Source: Acidobacteriota bacterium
GTDB taxonomy: Bacteria > Acidobacteriota > Terriglobia > Bryobacterales > Bryobacteraceae
DNA: 40,849 bases
Reading direction: 5' to 3'
Assembly (NCBI GenBank): GCA_005808475.1
Contig: SYLY01000272.1
Coordinates: forward strand, 1-40,849
Shown here one piece after another: positions 23,287-31,517 of the stretch. A model generated the notes under the pieces. The model made no database searches. It was not told where the DNA came from and was given only the letters and a program-made list of their open reading frames with translations. The translations under genes and the position numbers were made by a program. The number at the start of each line of letters is the position of its first letter. Positions within the stretch are counted from its first letter, which is position 1.

Positions 23287-25353
23287 TTATTTCAACGCGC
23301 CCAAGAACAGAAAGTCATTCCCGGCGTTGGCGCTATGGCAATTGATGCATCCGGCCACACGGCCCTCGGCGGGCACCATGCCATTGGCTGTGCGCTGCAT
23401 CCAATACCAATCGTTGCCGTCCGGATTGAAGCCTTCGGCTTTGTACATGAGCGTCACGGCAGCCAGCGTGCGGTCCGGCATGTAGTTTTCCTTCAGCACC
23501 ATGCCTCCCGGAGGAATCGTGCCACGCTTGGCGGTGATGGCGTTGAGCGCTATGTCATTGACATAGGTTGTAATCAACGCGCCGTGCGGCGAGTTGCCCG
23601 GCATCTGTGCCGTGGTTCCAGGCATCAGTGTCCACTTCTTCTGGTAATCCTGCGCTTGCAGATAGGGCCAAACGGTTGCGGAGCGCGGCTCAGGCAGGGG
23701 GGCGATGGAGCCCGTGTAAAGAAGGTCGTTCGAGGCCACGGCGTTGTGACAGTTCGTACAGCCCTGCACGCGCCCTTCGGCCGCTGCCGCGCCGTCGGGG
23801 GTTTGTTGGAGCCAATACCAGTCATTATTGGCCGGGTCGAAGCCGGTCGACTTGTACATTACCGTCAGCGCCGCCAAAGTACGGTCCGGCATGAAGTTCT
23901 CCTTGACGATCAGCGCGCCCTCCGGCATTCTCCCGGCGCGGCTCTGGATCGCGTTGTAGGCAAGCTCGTTCAGCCAGATGGACACCATAGCGCCATGCGG
24001 AGCGGCACTGGCTTGCTTTTCCGTGGTACCCGGCCACAACCGCCAAGCCTCGCGGTAGTTGGAGTTCGCCAGGAACTGCCCGACGGCGGCCGCGTTCGGC
24101 GCCGGATTCGGCGCCACGTTGGCAAGGAAGATGTAGTCGTTGGCCTTCGATCTTGCATGACATCCGATGCAGCCGGCCACCGCGCCGGACGCCCCGAACG
24201 ACCCGTCCGGGCGGCGCGTCGAGTAGAACCAGTCGTTGTTGGTTGGATCGAACCCGGGTATCTTGAACATGATGTAAGAGAGGAGGAGATTCTTGTCGGG
24301 GCCGTGCGCGTCTTTGGCGATAAACGAGCCCGCCGGGACCGAGCCGGCCTTGCGATTGATCGCCTCCTGCGCGTTCGGGCTCAATTGCACCGTGAGCAGA
24401 TTGTTGTGCGGCGGAATACCTGAGTAGAGCTGTCCTTTGCCCTCGATCAGTGGGAAGTTCTGCCGGTAGTTCTGCCTGGAAAGGTAGTTCCACACGTCGG
24501 CCGCCGTGGCGCCTGGAAGCGGAGCCGCCGGCTCCATCGCGCTATCTACGGCGATCGTCACACGGTCGGTCGACGTCCCACCGCCGGATCGGATCTGCAG
24601 CGGCACCGCGCCGCCCGCGGCAACGCGCTCCGGCACGACGGCATTGATCTGATTGATGCCCGGCACATTCGGCGCCAATCCCGCGTACAGCACCCGCGCC
24701 GGGCGCCCGCCGATAAGTACCTCCGGCAGGATGGTGCTCCGCCGGTTGACGTCGAGCGTAGGCTGGCCGGTAGGCAGGGTGGGCGACACGGGGCCCTGGC
24801 CGGTGGCGTAGATTGCAATCACCGACCCGGTCCGGGCTGGCCGCGCTCCGGCGCGACTCGGTTGCGCCATCGTGCCATCGGATACGTTCATCGCCACTGC
24901 CGGGCCGGCGCCCATGCCGCTAGAGGTGAAGATGGCGGGCGAACTCCGCCCGATAGCGACATCCATCCCCATTGACGCCAAACCACCCCGGGTTACCACC
25001 ACCGGCGCCATCCGCGTCGTCTGTCCGAACTCCAATATGGACCACGGTACCTGCACGTTCACCTGTCGTGGCGACACATAAAAGACGGCCGCGGGCATCC
25101 CGGCGAACGTCACTGAAACGCCGCCCAGCGCTGTCGACCAAGGCAGCGATTCCGCCAGAGCCGTGGTCGTGGAGAGGTTCTCGCCGAAAATGGTGGCCAT
25201 TGAACCGGGCGCCAGGGTGGCGTTAGCTGTGCGGCTTAGTGACGCCGCGTTAACGATACCGGCCGCCGAAATGGTGGGCGCCGGGCTAGGCGTTTGCGCC
25301 ACTGCGCACGCAGTGGCAAGCAGGATAGACGGGATCTGGCGTAGCTGAATCAA
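23287..25353 (-). CDS. secreted TIGR03437 protein fused to three cytochrome P460-like domains
   Basis: I start this at TTG 25353: a full AAGGAGG lies 6 nt upstream and the product then begins with a signal peptide (MIQLRQIPSILLATACAVAQ). The in-frame ATG at 25455 has neither. The 688-residue protein has a TIGR03437-type domain at about 27-270 (ISAAGIVNAASLS, GSMATIFGENLS, VFYVSPRQVNVQVPWS, YATGQGPVSPTLPTGQ, PGINQINAVVP). Three tandem repeats follow, each ending in a heme c motif: CIGCH (395), CTNCH (532), CINCH (669), exactly 137 residues apart. Each repeat has a PHG/PHN-N-A-I segment, P-x-G-x-x-x-(V/L)KEN-x-MPDRTLA, and DWYW. This is the cytochrome P460 pattern, whose characterised members oxidise hydroxylamine or detoxify NO. 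Enzymatic activity here is inference. Confidence 0.8.
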   Translation of the reverse strand: MIQLRQIPSILLATACAVAQTPSPAPTISAAGIVNAASLSRTANATLAPGSMATIFGENLSTTTALAESLPWSTALGGVSVTFAGMPAAVFYVSPRQVNVQVPWSILEFGQTTRMAPVVVTRGGLASMGMDVAIGRSSPAIFTSSGMGAGPAVAMNVSDGTMAQPSRAGARPARTGSVIAIYATGQGPVSPTLPTGQPTLDVNRRSTILPEVLIGGRPARVLYAGLAPNVPGINQINAVVPERVAAGGAVPLQIRSGGGTSTDRVTIAVDSAMEPAAPLPGATAADVWNYLSRQNYRQNFPLIEGKGQLYSGIPPHNNLLTVQLSPNAQEAINRKAGSVPAGSFIAKDAHGPDKNLLLSYIMFKIPGFDPTNNDWFYSTRRPDGSFGASGAVAGCIGCHARSKANDYIFLANVAPNPAPNAAAVGQFLANSNYREAWRLWPGTTEKQASAAPHGAMVSIWLNELAYNAIQSRAGRMPEGALIVKENFMPDRTLAALTVMYKSTGFDPANNDWYWLQQTPDGAAAAEGRVQGCTNCHNAVASNDLLYTGSIAPLPEPRSATVWPYLQAQDYQKKWTLMPGTTAQMPGNSPHGALITTYVNDIALNAITAKRGTIPPGGMVLKENYMPDRTLAAVTLMYKAEGFNPDGNDWYWMQRTANGMVPAEGRVAGCINCHSANAGNDFLFLGALK

Positions 25354-25359
25354 GGAAGA

Positions 25360-25381
25360 CCTCCTTGGAAATCGAATTGTA
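25360..25381 (-). promoter_or_regulatory. TACAAT box and AAGGAGG site deciding a TTG start
   Basis: On the minus strand, TACAAT (25381-25376) is followed 9 nt later by AAGGAGG (25366-25360) and, after a 6-nt spacer, by TTG at 25353. The tight spacing supports initiation at TTG and a very short leader. Confidence 0.55.
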
Positions 25382-25440
25382 GTGACCGCGAGGAGGAAGT
25401 CGTTGCCAGCCGCCCAATCCCCCTCCTGCCGCAAATTTCG

Positions 25441-25515
25441 TGCGAAGCCGATCACGATTCCGAAGTGATGTCGATCACGATTCCGGCCTGATGGCGATCA
25501 TTTTTCGACCGGAGA
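25441..25515 (+). repeat. IS21-family end: three 23-bp spaced direct repeats
   Basis: CGATCA recurs at 25449, 25472 and 25495, a constant 23-bp step. The first two copies extend to CGATCACGATTCCG. IS21 elements carry such multiple terminal repeats as transposase binding sites, and the istA remnant begins about 130 bp downstream in the right direction. The outermost TG may be at 25441. Confidence 0.6.
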
Positions 25516-25622
25516 ATCGGAATGGCGATCGACATGAGTTCGGGCTAGTGGCGCAAGCAGCCTGGCGAAATGGGACCTCTGATAGACAGAGGAGACACCC
25601 TGAGTTGCCACGGAGGTTGCCT

Positions 25623-26298
25623 ATGCGCAAGATCGAACGAGTTCTGGATTTAGCGGTCGCGGCCTGAGCCGGCAGGCCATCGGCGGCAGTTGCGGCGTTG
25701 CCCAGAGCACGGTTTCTGAGTACCTGGCGGCGGCCACCGCCGCCGGAGGTGACTTGGCCGGGGGCGGGCGCATGGGATGAGGCGGAGATTGAGCGAAAGC
25801 TCTATCCGCACCAGCCCACGCCGGAGTTCTGGCGCAAGCACCCCGGGCCGGAATGGCTGACGATCCAACGCGAGCTACAACGCCACAAGGGTCCGGCTCC
25901 GCAGTTGATCTGGGAGTACCGGATCAACCGCGGCGAAGGCTACAGCTACAGCCGGTTCCGCGAGCTCTATCGCGATTGGCTGAAAAAGCTGGACCTGGTG
26001 TGGCGCCAGGAACATCGCGCTGGCGAGAAGATGTTCGTCGACTACGCGGGCGCCACGATCTGGATCTGCACCGTCACGGGCGAAGTCGATTTCGCGGCGG
26101 CGACCTTCGTGGCCGTGCTGGGGGCCAGCAGCTACACGTTTGCCGAAGCCACGCTGGGGCAGGATCTGGCCGGTTGGATCGGTTCGCATCAGCGCGCCTT
26201 CGAGTTCGCCGGCGGCGTGACGGAGTTGGTGGCGCCCGATAAACGGAACTGAACCGCACCTACGAAGAACTGGGCGAGCACTACGGCACGGCGTGCCC
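25623..26298 (+). pseudogene. istA: IS21-family transposase IstA, broken
   Basis: GGAGG precedes ATG 25623, which reads MRKIERVLDLAVAA and stops. The next frame continues with GLSRQAIGGSCGVAQSTVSEYL, the IstA helix-turn-helix. A second shift restores the first frame with WPGAGAWDEAEIERKLYP and the core MFVDYAGATI, where the Asp is the first acidic residue of the DDE triad. After VAPDK the frame breaks again and jumps to LNRTYEELGEHYGTA, with about 15 expected residues missing. The C-terminal third and istB are absent. At least three lesions make it non-functional. It ends against an oppositely oriented IS256-like fragment. Confidence 0.8.
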
Positions 26299-26314
26299 GC
26301 GCGTCCGCGCCGTC

Positions 26315-26644
26315 AGTGGAAGTGGCGTCCAAGTGGTGCGGCGCTGGATCGGCGCTTTCTGCCCCATCACCACGCAAGTAGCCGTCCTCTGCGCCCCAGC
26401 GGTGGGCCTGGCGATCGGCTTGCGGCTTGCCGCGCCCCCCAGCAAGCTCTCGCACTTCCTGCTCCACCGTCAATCGCAACAGCTTCACCCCCGCCTGCCG
26501 GATCAACTCCCCGGCTCCTTGCTTCAGCCAAACCACCGCCTCGGCCATCGGCAGCACCATCCGCACGGCGGGGTTGCCTTCCGTCGTCATCCGCGCGAGC
26601 CGTTTCACGGCTCGATGTCCTTCAATCTGGTATGGTTTCTTCAT
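26315..26644 (-). pseudogene. IS256/mutator-type transposase, N-terminal fragment
   Basis: ATG 26644 has a GGGAGA site upstream. The product reads MKKPYQIEGHRAVKRLARM, later GAGELIRQAGVKLLRL, and then AHRWGAEDGYLRGDG. Mutator-family transposases show the same RQAGLxLMxLxMEEEV and HRWGxExGYCxxxGQKVPI segments near their N-terminus. Near 26370 the frame should read GQKAPIQRR but has shifted. Everything after it, including the DDE core, is missing where it meets the istA remnant. Confidence 0.6.
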
Positions 26645-26709
26645 GCGGCTCTCCCTTTTTTCCCTGCAAAGAAATGCTCTCAGCCTAGCAGGCTTCGAGC
26701 GGAGAGTCG

Positions 26710-27014
26710 CTACTTTCAACGACGATCCAGGCAATCCCCGCTCGAATAAAGAACACTACATTGGCGAGAACGGCTTCATTGAGACGGCGCGCGAGTATTG
26801 GACCGATAGCACGGGCGCGGCGCCGGTCACGGAGAAGGCGGGGCAAGACAACTCCATCGGCTCACTGCGGGCCTTCGTCCAGCGCATCGCCGGGGGTAGA
26901 CCCGGGAACGTTGGTGTCCGCGCGGCGGAGAGCACGTTGACGTCGATCCTGGGTCGGATGGCGATCGACCGTAAGCGCGAGGTCACGTGGGACGAGATGA
27001 TGCGGAACGGGTAG
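26710..27014 (+). pseudogene. Gfo/Idh/MocA-family oxidoreductase, C-terminal remnant
   Basis: The frame contains NKEHYIGENGFIETAREYW, then TDSTGAAPVTEKAGQDNSIGS, and ends GVRAAESTLTSILGRMAIDR and EVTWDEMMRNG. That ending (ESTLTxILGRMAxxxxREVTWDEMM) is characteristic of the C-terminus of acidobacterial/planctomycete Gfo/Idh/MocA sugar-type oxidoreductases. The NAD-binding N-terminal two thirds are missing; upstream lies the IS256-like fragment. I infer that transposon insertion and deletion removed the 5' part. Confidence 0.65.
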
Positions 27015-27054
27015 TGCCGCCGCTCCCCGCGCACTCTTTCCCTGACTTCCCCGC

Positions 27055-27169
27055 CCTATTCACCGCCATCACCCGCGCGGTCGCTGGCGGCTCCCGTGGC
27101 GCGGCGGCCCTGGTGCTCACCTCATCCTTCGCACGCTTCGATCACGGGCGAACAGGAGTGGTGAATAGG
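27055..27169. repeat. 10-bp inverted repeat flanking ~95 bp
   Basis: CCTATTCACC at 27055-27064 is exactly complementary to GGTGAATAGG at 27160-27169, just upstream of the hydrolase promoter region. It may be chance or the scar of a small insertion. Confidence 0.35.
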
Positions 27170-27178
27170 CAGACCGGT

Positions 27179-27188
27179 GATAGTGTAT
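27179..27188 (+). promoter_or_regulatory. GATAGTGTAT, putative -10 region of the hydrolase gene
   Basis: This motif sits directly before the GGAGG ribosome site of the gene at 27205. Near-identical boxes (GATAGCGTAT and CTATAGTGTG) lie in the same place before the starts at 29279 and 35507. Confidence 0.4.
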
Positions 27189-27204
27189 TGATGGAGGCTC
27201 ATCG

Positions 27205-29163
27205 ATGAGATTGCTGACGGCGGGAATCGCAGTGGTTTGGGCGGCTTCTTTGGCGGCGCAGCAACGGCCGCCCGTGCCTCCGCAGAACGCCGAGTACGAA
27301 GCGTTGCAAGCGCATTTCGAACGCCGCATCAGCCGCCGGCACGAGCATCTTTTCGATGGAGTCGGCAACGTGGCTGTATGGGAGACGCGGCGGCAGCGAA
27401 CGCGGGCCCAATTAGAGAAGATGCTGTGGGGAGATATGCGGTGGCCGGCGGCGGCGCCGGCGGCGAAGACCGTTCACTTGCAGGAGTTCAGTCAGTACCG
27501 GATTGAGAACCTGGTGATCGAAACCGCGCCCTCCGTCTTTCTCACCGCTAATCTGTATCTGCCGCGCAGGGGCGCCGGGCCCTATCCAGTGGTGCTGTAT
27601 CAATGCGGGCATGCCAATAAAAATTATTTCTCGCGCCACGGCGCCTGGTTTGCTTCGCACGGCATCGCGGTGCTGGTGATGGACAACATCGAAATGGGCG
27701 AGGTGGAATTCACCCATCACGGCGTGTATGCGCACGCCTGGTTTCACTGGTACAGCCGCGGTTTCTCGCCGCTGGGCGCGGAGCTGTTGAACGCCAAACG
27801 GGCCGTGGACTACCTGGTTTCGCGCAAAGATATCGACCCGGCGCGCATCGGAGCGACGGGTCGTTCGGGCGGCGGAATGACCACGTTCTTCCTGGCGGCG
27901 ATCGATCCGCGCATCCGGGCTTCGGCGCCCGTGTCGGGAACCTTGTCTACCAACGGGTGGGTCAAGCAACGGCTCGGAGCGTTGCATTGCGACTGCCAGT
28001 ATCCGGTGAACACGTACGGACTGCTCTACTCCGAGGTCGGCGCGCTGATCGCCCCGCGCGCGCAACTCCAATGCAACGCCGACGCCGACGCGGGTTTCCC
28101 GATGAACACGTTCAACGAATTGATGGGCAAGATCGGCGAGATCTACTCGCTCTATCAGGCAAAGCACGCCCTGCGCGCGGCGGTGGCGCCGGGCGGGCAT
28201 AGCGACACCGAAGCGATCCGGTTGCCGGTCTACTCGTTTTTCCTCGAGCAGTTCCTCGGCAGCCGCGCGCCGGTGACAGAGGAGGGGCCGGTGGACATCC
28301 CGGATAACGCCGCTCTCGTTTGTTACCGCGCGGGGATTCCAGCCAATGAGCGGTTGTCGCGAATCGATGAAGAACTCTTTCCCGGCCCGCGCACCAGGAC
28401 GCGCGACGCTGCCCGGTTGGCTGCCACGTTGCGCGAGGAAGTGTTCCGCTATTTCCCGGCGCCAGGGAAGGAGGCGGCGCTTGATCCAAGATGGGGCGCC
28501 GGGACAGTGATGCAAGGACGCCGGGTCCGCACGGTGAACTTTGCCGCTTTCGATGGCCTGCGCGTGAAAGCGACGCTTTCGCTGCCTGCCGGGGGCGAAC
28601 TGCGCGGCCTGCCGGCGCTGGTGATCGCCGACCATCGCCGAGGCATTCCGGTTTGGGGAAACGAACAGCCAGTAGAGCGAAATCAGTGGGGACGCTTGGC
28701 CGTGTTGTTGGTGGAGACGCTGGACCGGGGGAGCAGGGTGCTCGAGCGGAATCTACGGAGCTTCAGTGACGACGATCCGGTGCATCACCTCCGGCGCGAA
28801 GCGATGGTGGCGGGCACGACGATCGAGTCCATGCAGGTATTCGAGTTGCTTCGGGCACTGGCGTTGCTGCGGACGCTTCCTGAGATCGACGGCGCTCGCG
28901 TCGCGGTGACGGGGAAAGGCGAGATGGGCGTGAACGCCATGTATGCGGCCCTCCTCGACGGCAAGGTGGCGCGGGTGGTGCTGCACTCTCCGGTGGCGTC
29001 ACACAGGCACGGGCCGCACTATCTGGGCGTGCTGCGGTACACCGATGTGGCGTGGACGGCGGGGACGATGCCGGGAAAGATCAGCGCGTTTGGCGAGATT
29101 CCGGCGGAACTGGGCGGCATGGTACGCAGGTGCGCCGGACCGGTGATTGCCTGCCTGCCATGA
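27205..29163 (+). CDS. secreted two-domain alpha/beta-hydrolase (esterase-like)
   Basis: A 652-residue exported protein with signal peptide (MRLLTAGIAVVWAASLAAQQ) and GGAGG 7 nt before the ATG. The first half is an acetyl-xylan-esterase/dienelactone-hydrolase-like domain: NLYLPRRGAGPYPVVLY, a strand ending HGIAVLVMDN, and the nucleophile elbow GRSGGG with Ser221. VAPGGHSD at about 330 gives a candidate catalytic His. The second half (about 430-650) repeats the fold: VKATLSLPAGGELRGLPALV, then GKGEMGVNAMYAALL where the elbow serine is replaced by Glu. It therefore looks inactive and may bind rather than cleave. Substrate unknown; polysaccharide esters are a guess. Confidence 0.8.
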   Translation: MRLLTAGIAVVWAASLAAQQRPPVPPQNAEYEALQAHFERRISRRHEHLFDGVGNVAVWETRRQRTRAQLEKMLWGDMRWPAAAPAAKTVHLQEFSQYRIENLVIETAPSVFLTANLYLPRRGAGPYPVVLYQCGHANKNYFSRHGAWFASHGIAVLVMDNIEMGEVEFTHHGVYAHAWFHWYSRGFSPLGAELLNAKRAVDYLVSRKDIDPARIGATGRSGGGMTTFFLAAIDPRIRASAPVSGTLSTNGWVKQRLGALHCDCQYPVNTYGLLYSEVGALIAPRAQLQCNADADAGFPMNTFNELMGKIGEIYSLYQAKHALRAAVAPGGHSDTEAIRLPVYSFFLEQFLGSRAPVTEEGPVDIPDNAALVCYRAGIPANERLSRIDEELFPGPRTRTRDAARLAATLREEVFRYFPAPGKEAALDPRWGAGTVMQGRRVRTVNFAAFDGLRVKATLSLPAGGELRGLPALVIADHRRGIPVWGNEQPVERNQWGRLAVLLVETLDRGSRVLERNLRSFSDDDPVHHLRREAMVAGTTIESMQVFELLRALALLRTLPEIDGARVAVTGKGEMGVNAMYAALLDGKVARVVLHSPVASHRHGPHYLGVLRYTDVAWTAGTMPGKISAFGEIPAELGGMVRRCAGPVIACLP

Positions 29164-29257
29164 AGTTTCGTACGTTCTCCTCTGGTGCAATGGCGCCTTG
29201 GTGCAATTTGCAACCGCGCTTTTCGCGACGAAAACCGTGAACGGCGAGCCAGTGGCC

Positions 29258-29267
29258 GATAGCGTAT
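29258..29267 (+). promoter_or_regulatory. GATAGCGTAT, putative -10 region of the DUF1552 gene
   Basis: It lies 11 nt before ATG 29279 and overlaps TATGAT (29265-29270). It is similar to the boxes at 27179 and 35481. Confidence 0.35.
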
Positions 29268-29278
29268 GATTGGAGCGA

Positions 29279-30616
29279 ATGGCCGCTGTAATCACTCGTA
29301 GGATGCGTTTGTCGCGCCGCGCTTTGCTCAGGGGGTGCACCGTATCCCAAGCGGCGATTACGATCGGCCTCCCGCCGCTCGTGTCGATGTTCAACTCCCA
29401 TGGCAACGCCTATGCGGCCGGCCCGGGAACCAGCGCAAAAAAACAGACGGCCATCGAAAGCCGCTTCGTGTTTTGGTACAACGGCAACGGCATTCCGGAG
29501 CGTTACTGGATTCCGGGAGAGACCGGGCCGGACTACAATCTGACGCCCTGCCTCAACCCGCTGGCGGCCTTGCGCAACGATGTTCACGTCATTACCGGAC
29601 TCGACAACGCCGCCGGACGCGGAGGCACTCATCCCGATTCCACCAGCGGCATCCTGGCCTGCATGCCGTTCACCGGACGAGGCGCCGGCGGACCTTCCCT
29701 CGATTACACGATCGCGGGCAAGATCGGGAATGAGTCCCGGTTCCGGTCGCTGCAAATCGGCGTGACGCAGGAATCGTTCGGTTCCTCGATGCAGCGAAAC
29801 ATGACCTGGGCGGCGGCCGACCGCCCGTTGCCGTGCGAGGAGATTCCCCACAAGCTGTTCGACCGGCTTTTCGGCGTGCATGAGGAAGGCTGGGTACGGC
29901 GGAAACGAAGCATTCTCGACACCGTGCGCGAGGACGCAACGGCTTTGCGGAAGAAACTGCCCAAGGAAGACGCGCTACGGGTCGACGAGCACTTGACCGG
30001 CGTGCGCGACCTCGAACGCGCGGTCTCCGACTTGCCCGAACGCTACCACTTGCGGATGTCGCCTCCGGATTTCGAGGGAGACATGAGGGACTGGCCGCGC
30101 GTGGCCAAGATCCAGAGCGATTTGCTCGCCTATGCCTTTGTTACGCGCCAGACGCGCGTGGCCTCGTACATGTTGACCAAGTGCCAGGGAATCGCCCGGT
30201 TTCCGTGGCTCGGTTATACCGCCGCGCGCCATCACGACTATACCCATCGCGACGGGCTCGCGCCCGGCGCCGACGGGGCGGCGGGGCAGCGCATCTTGCG
30301 CGACATTTGCCGCTGGCATGTGGAGGAGTTCGCGTATCTGGTGGCGAAATTGAAAGCAACACCGGAAGGCGCGGGCAACGTGCTCGACAACACGCTGCTG
30401 GTGTTCGTTCACGAGCACGCCGAGGCCAATCCGCACAAGAACACCAACTGCCCGATCATTCTCGCCGGGCACGCCGGGCGCCTCAAAACAGGACTCCACA
30501 GCCGCATGACCGGCACGGTAGCCGAACTGTATCTGGCCCTGACCAACGATGTTCTCGGATTGGATTTGGAATCGGTGGGAACGTCCAGCCGCAAGCTCAG
30601 CGGGATATCGGCTTAG
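29279..30616 (+). CDS. DUF1552 protein with Tat-type signal
   Basis: PF07586-type secreted protein of unknown biochemical function, typical of Planctomycetes and Acidobacteria, where it usually travels with DUF1592 proteins. The N-terminus has LSRRALLRG followed by an apolar stretch, a twin-arginine signal. Family landmarks: [57 protein letters not shown], and late [23 protein letters not shown] use ATG 29279, giving 445 residues; TTG 29270 and ATG 29303 are alternatives. Its 3' end overlaps by 20 bp the end of the convergent LRR gene. Confidence 0.85.
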   Translation: MAAVITRRMRLSRRALLRGCTVSQAAITIGLPPLVSMFNSHGNAYAAGPGTSAKKQTAIESRFVFWYNGNGIPERYWIPGETGPDYNLTPCLNPLAALRNDVHVITGLDNAAGRGGTHPDSTSGILACMPFTGRGAGGPSLDYTIAGKIGNESRFRSLQIGVTQESFGSSMQRNMTWAAADRPLPCEEIPHKLFDRLFGVHEEGWVRRKRSILDTVREDATALRKKLPKEDALRVDEHLTGVRDLERAVSDLPERYHLRMSPPDFEGDMRDWPRVAKIQSDLLAYAFVTRQTRVASYMLTKCQGIARFPWLGYTAARHHDYTHRDGLAPGADGAAGQRILRDICRWHVEEFAYLVAKLKATPEGAGNVLDNTLLVFVHEHAEANPHKNTNCPIILAGHAGRLKTGLHSRMTGTVAELYLALTNDVLGLDLESVGTSSRKLSGISA

Positions 30617-31517
30617 CCCCGGCATCGGCGGCGGGCGGCTGCCAGAGAACCTGCATCTCGGACCGCGCTCCGCGCAGTTGGGCCACTCCATCGGCCGTCA
30701 TCCGCGTCCCCGTCAAGTCCACCCGGCGAAGACTTTTCCAGCCTGCCAGATGAGACACCATGTCGTCGGTGACCTCCGGGCAAGACTCCAGCCCGAGTTC
30801 CTCGAGGCTCGTCAGGGATGTCAGCAAGACGAAGTTTTTCGCTGGAAACTTCAGATTCCCCAGCCGGAGAATGCGCAGTTGGCGCAGCGAGGCAATGGCC
30901 TGCACCGATCGTTCGCTGAGCGTATTGAAGCCCCGGTGCCGGCCGCCCGCCAGATCGAGCGACGACAATCCGGTGAGTTGCCGCAGCGACTGGTAGCCAA
31001 TGTCGGACATGCGCACGTTCCCCAGCGAGAGTTGCCTGAGGCGAGGCGCGGAGGCAAGGGCTTCCACGCCTACATCGCCCACGATGGAATCGGCCAGGTC
31101 CAGCGTTTCGAGGAAAGGCAGGGAAGCGGCGGCAGCCGCCGTTTCGTCGGCCACCACCGTGCCGCGCAGGCTCAGCCGCCTGAGTTGCTTCCATTCCTTG
31201 ATCACTGCATGAGCGGGGTCGCCGATTCTCTCCGCGTAAGCAAGACTCACGTCCCGCAATGCGGGAGCCGTCTTCAGATACGCGAGCCCTTTGTCGGAGA
31301 TCCGGGTGCGCGACACATCGAGCCGCTCGAGTTTGGGCAACCGGGCCAGTTCCAGCAGGTCGCCGTCCGATACCCAACTGGCCCGCAGGTTGACCGCCAA
31401 CACCTGACCGGCGCCATCGCGCTCGATCCGTCCGCCCAGTGGCTCGACCCAACCGAGGTCGGTTGCCGCCGCGGCGAGAGCGGCAACCCAAGCGGCAGCG
31501 GCCAGGGCGCGCTTCAT
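30597..31517 (-). CDS. secreted leucine-rich-repeat protein (short)
   Basis: A 306-residue protein with signal peptide ([18 protein letters not shown]) and then a cap motif [20 protein letters not shown]. About nine leucine-rich repeats of 23-25 residues follow, in the form [22 protein letters not shown]. Such repeats build a curved binding surface. The start codon overlaps the stop of the longer LRR gene (ATGA-type), so the two are translationally coupled. The cap motif matches those at the start and in the middle of the long LRR protein, indicating duplication of one module. Ligand unknown. Confidence 0.85.
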   Translation of the reverse strand: MKRALAAAAWVAALAAAATDLGWVEPLGGRIERDGAGQVLAVNLRASWVSDGDLLELARLPKLERLDVSRTRISDKGLAYLKTAPALRDVSLAYAERIGDPAHAVIKEWKQLRRLSLRGTVVADETAAAAASLPFLETLDLADSIVGDVGVEALASAPRLRQLSLGNVRMSDIGYQSLRQLTGLSSLDLAGGRHRGFNTLSERSVQAIASLRQLRILRLGNLKFPAKNFVLLTSLTSLEELGLESCPEVTDDMVSHLAGWKSLRRVDLTGTRMTADGVAQLRGARSEMQVLWQPPAADAGAKPISR

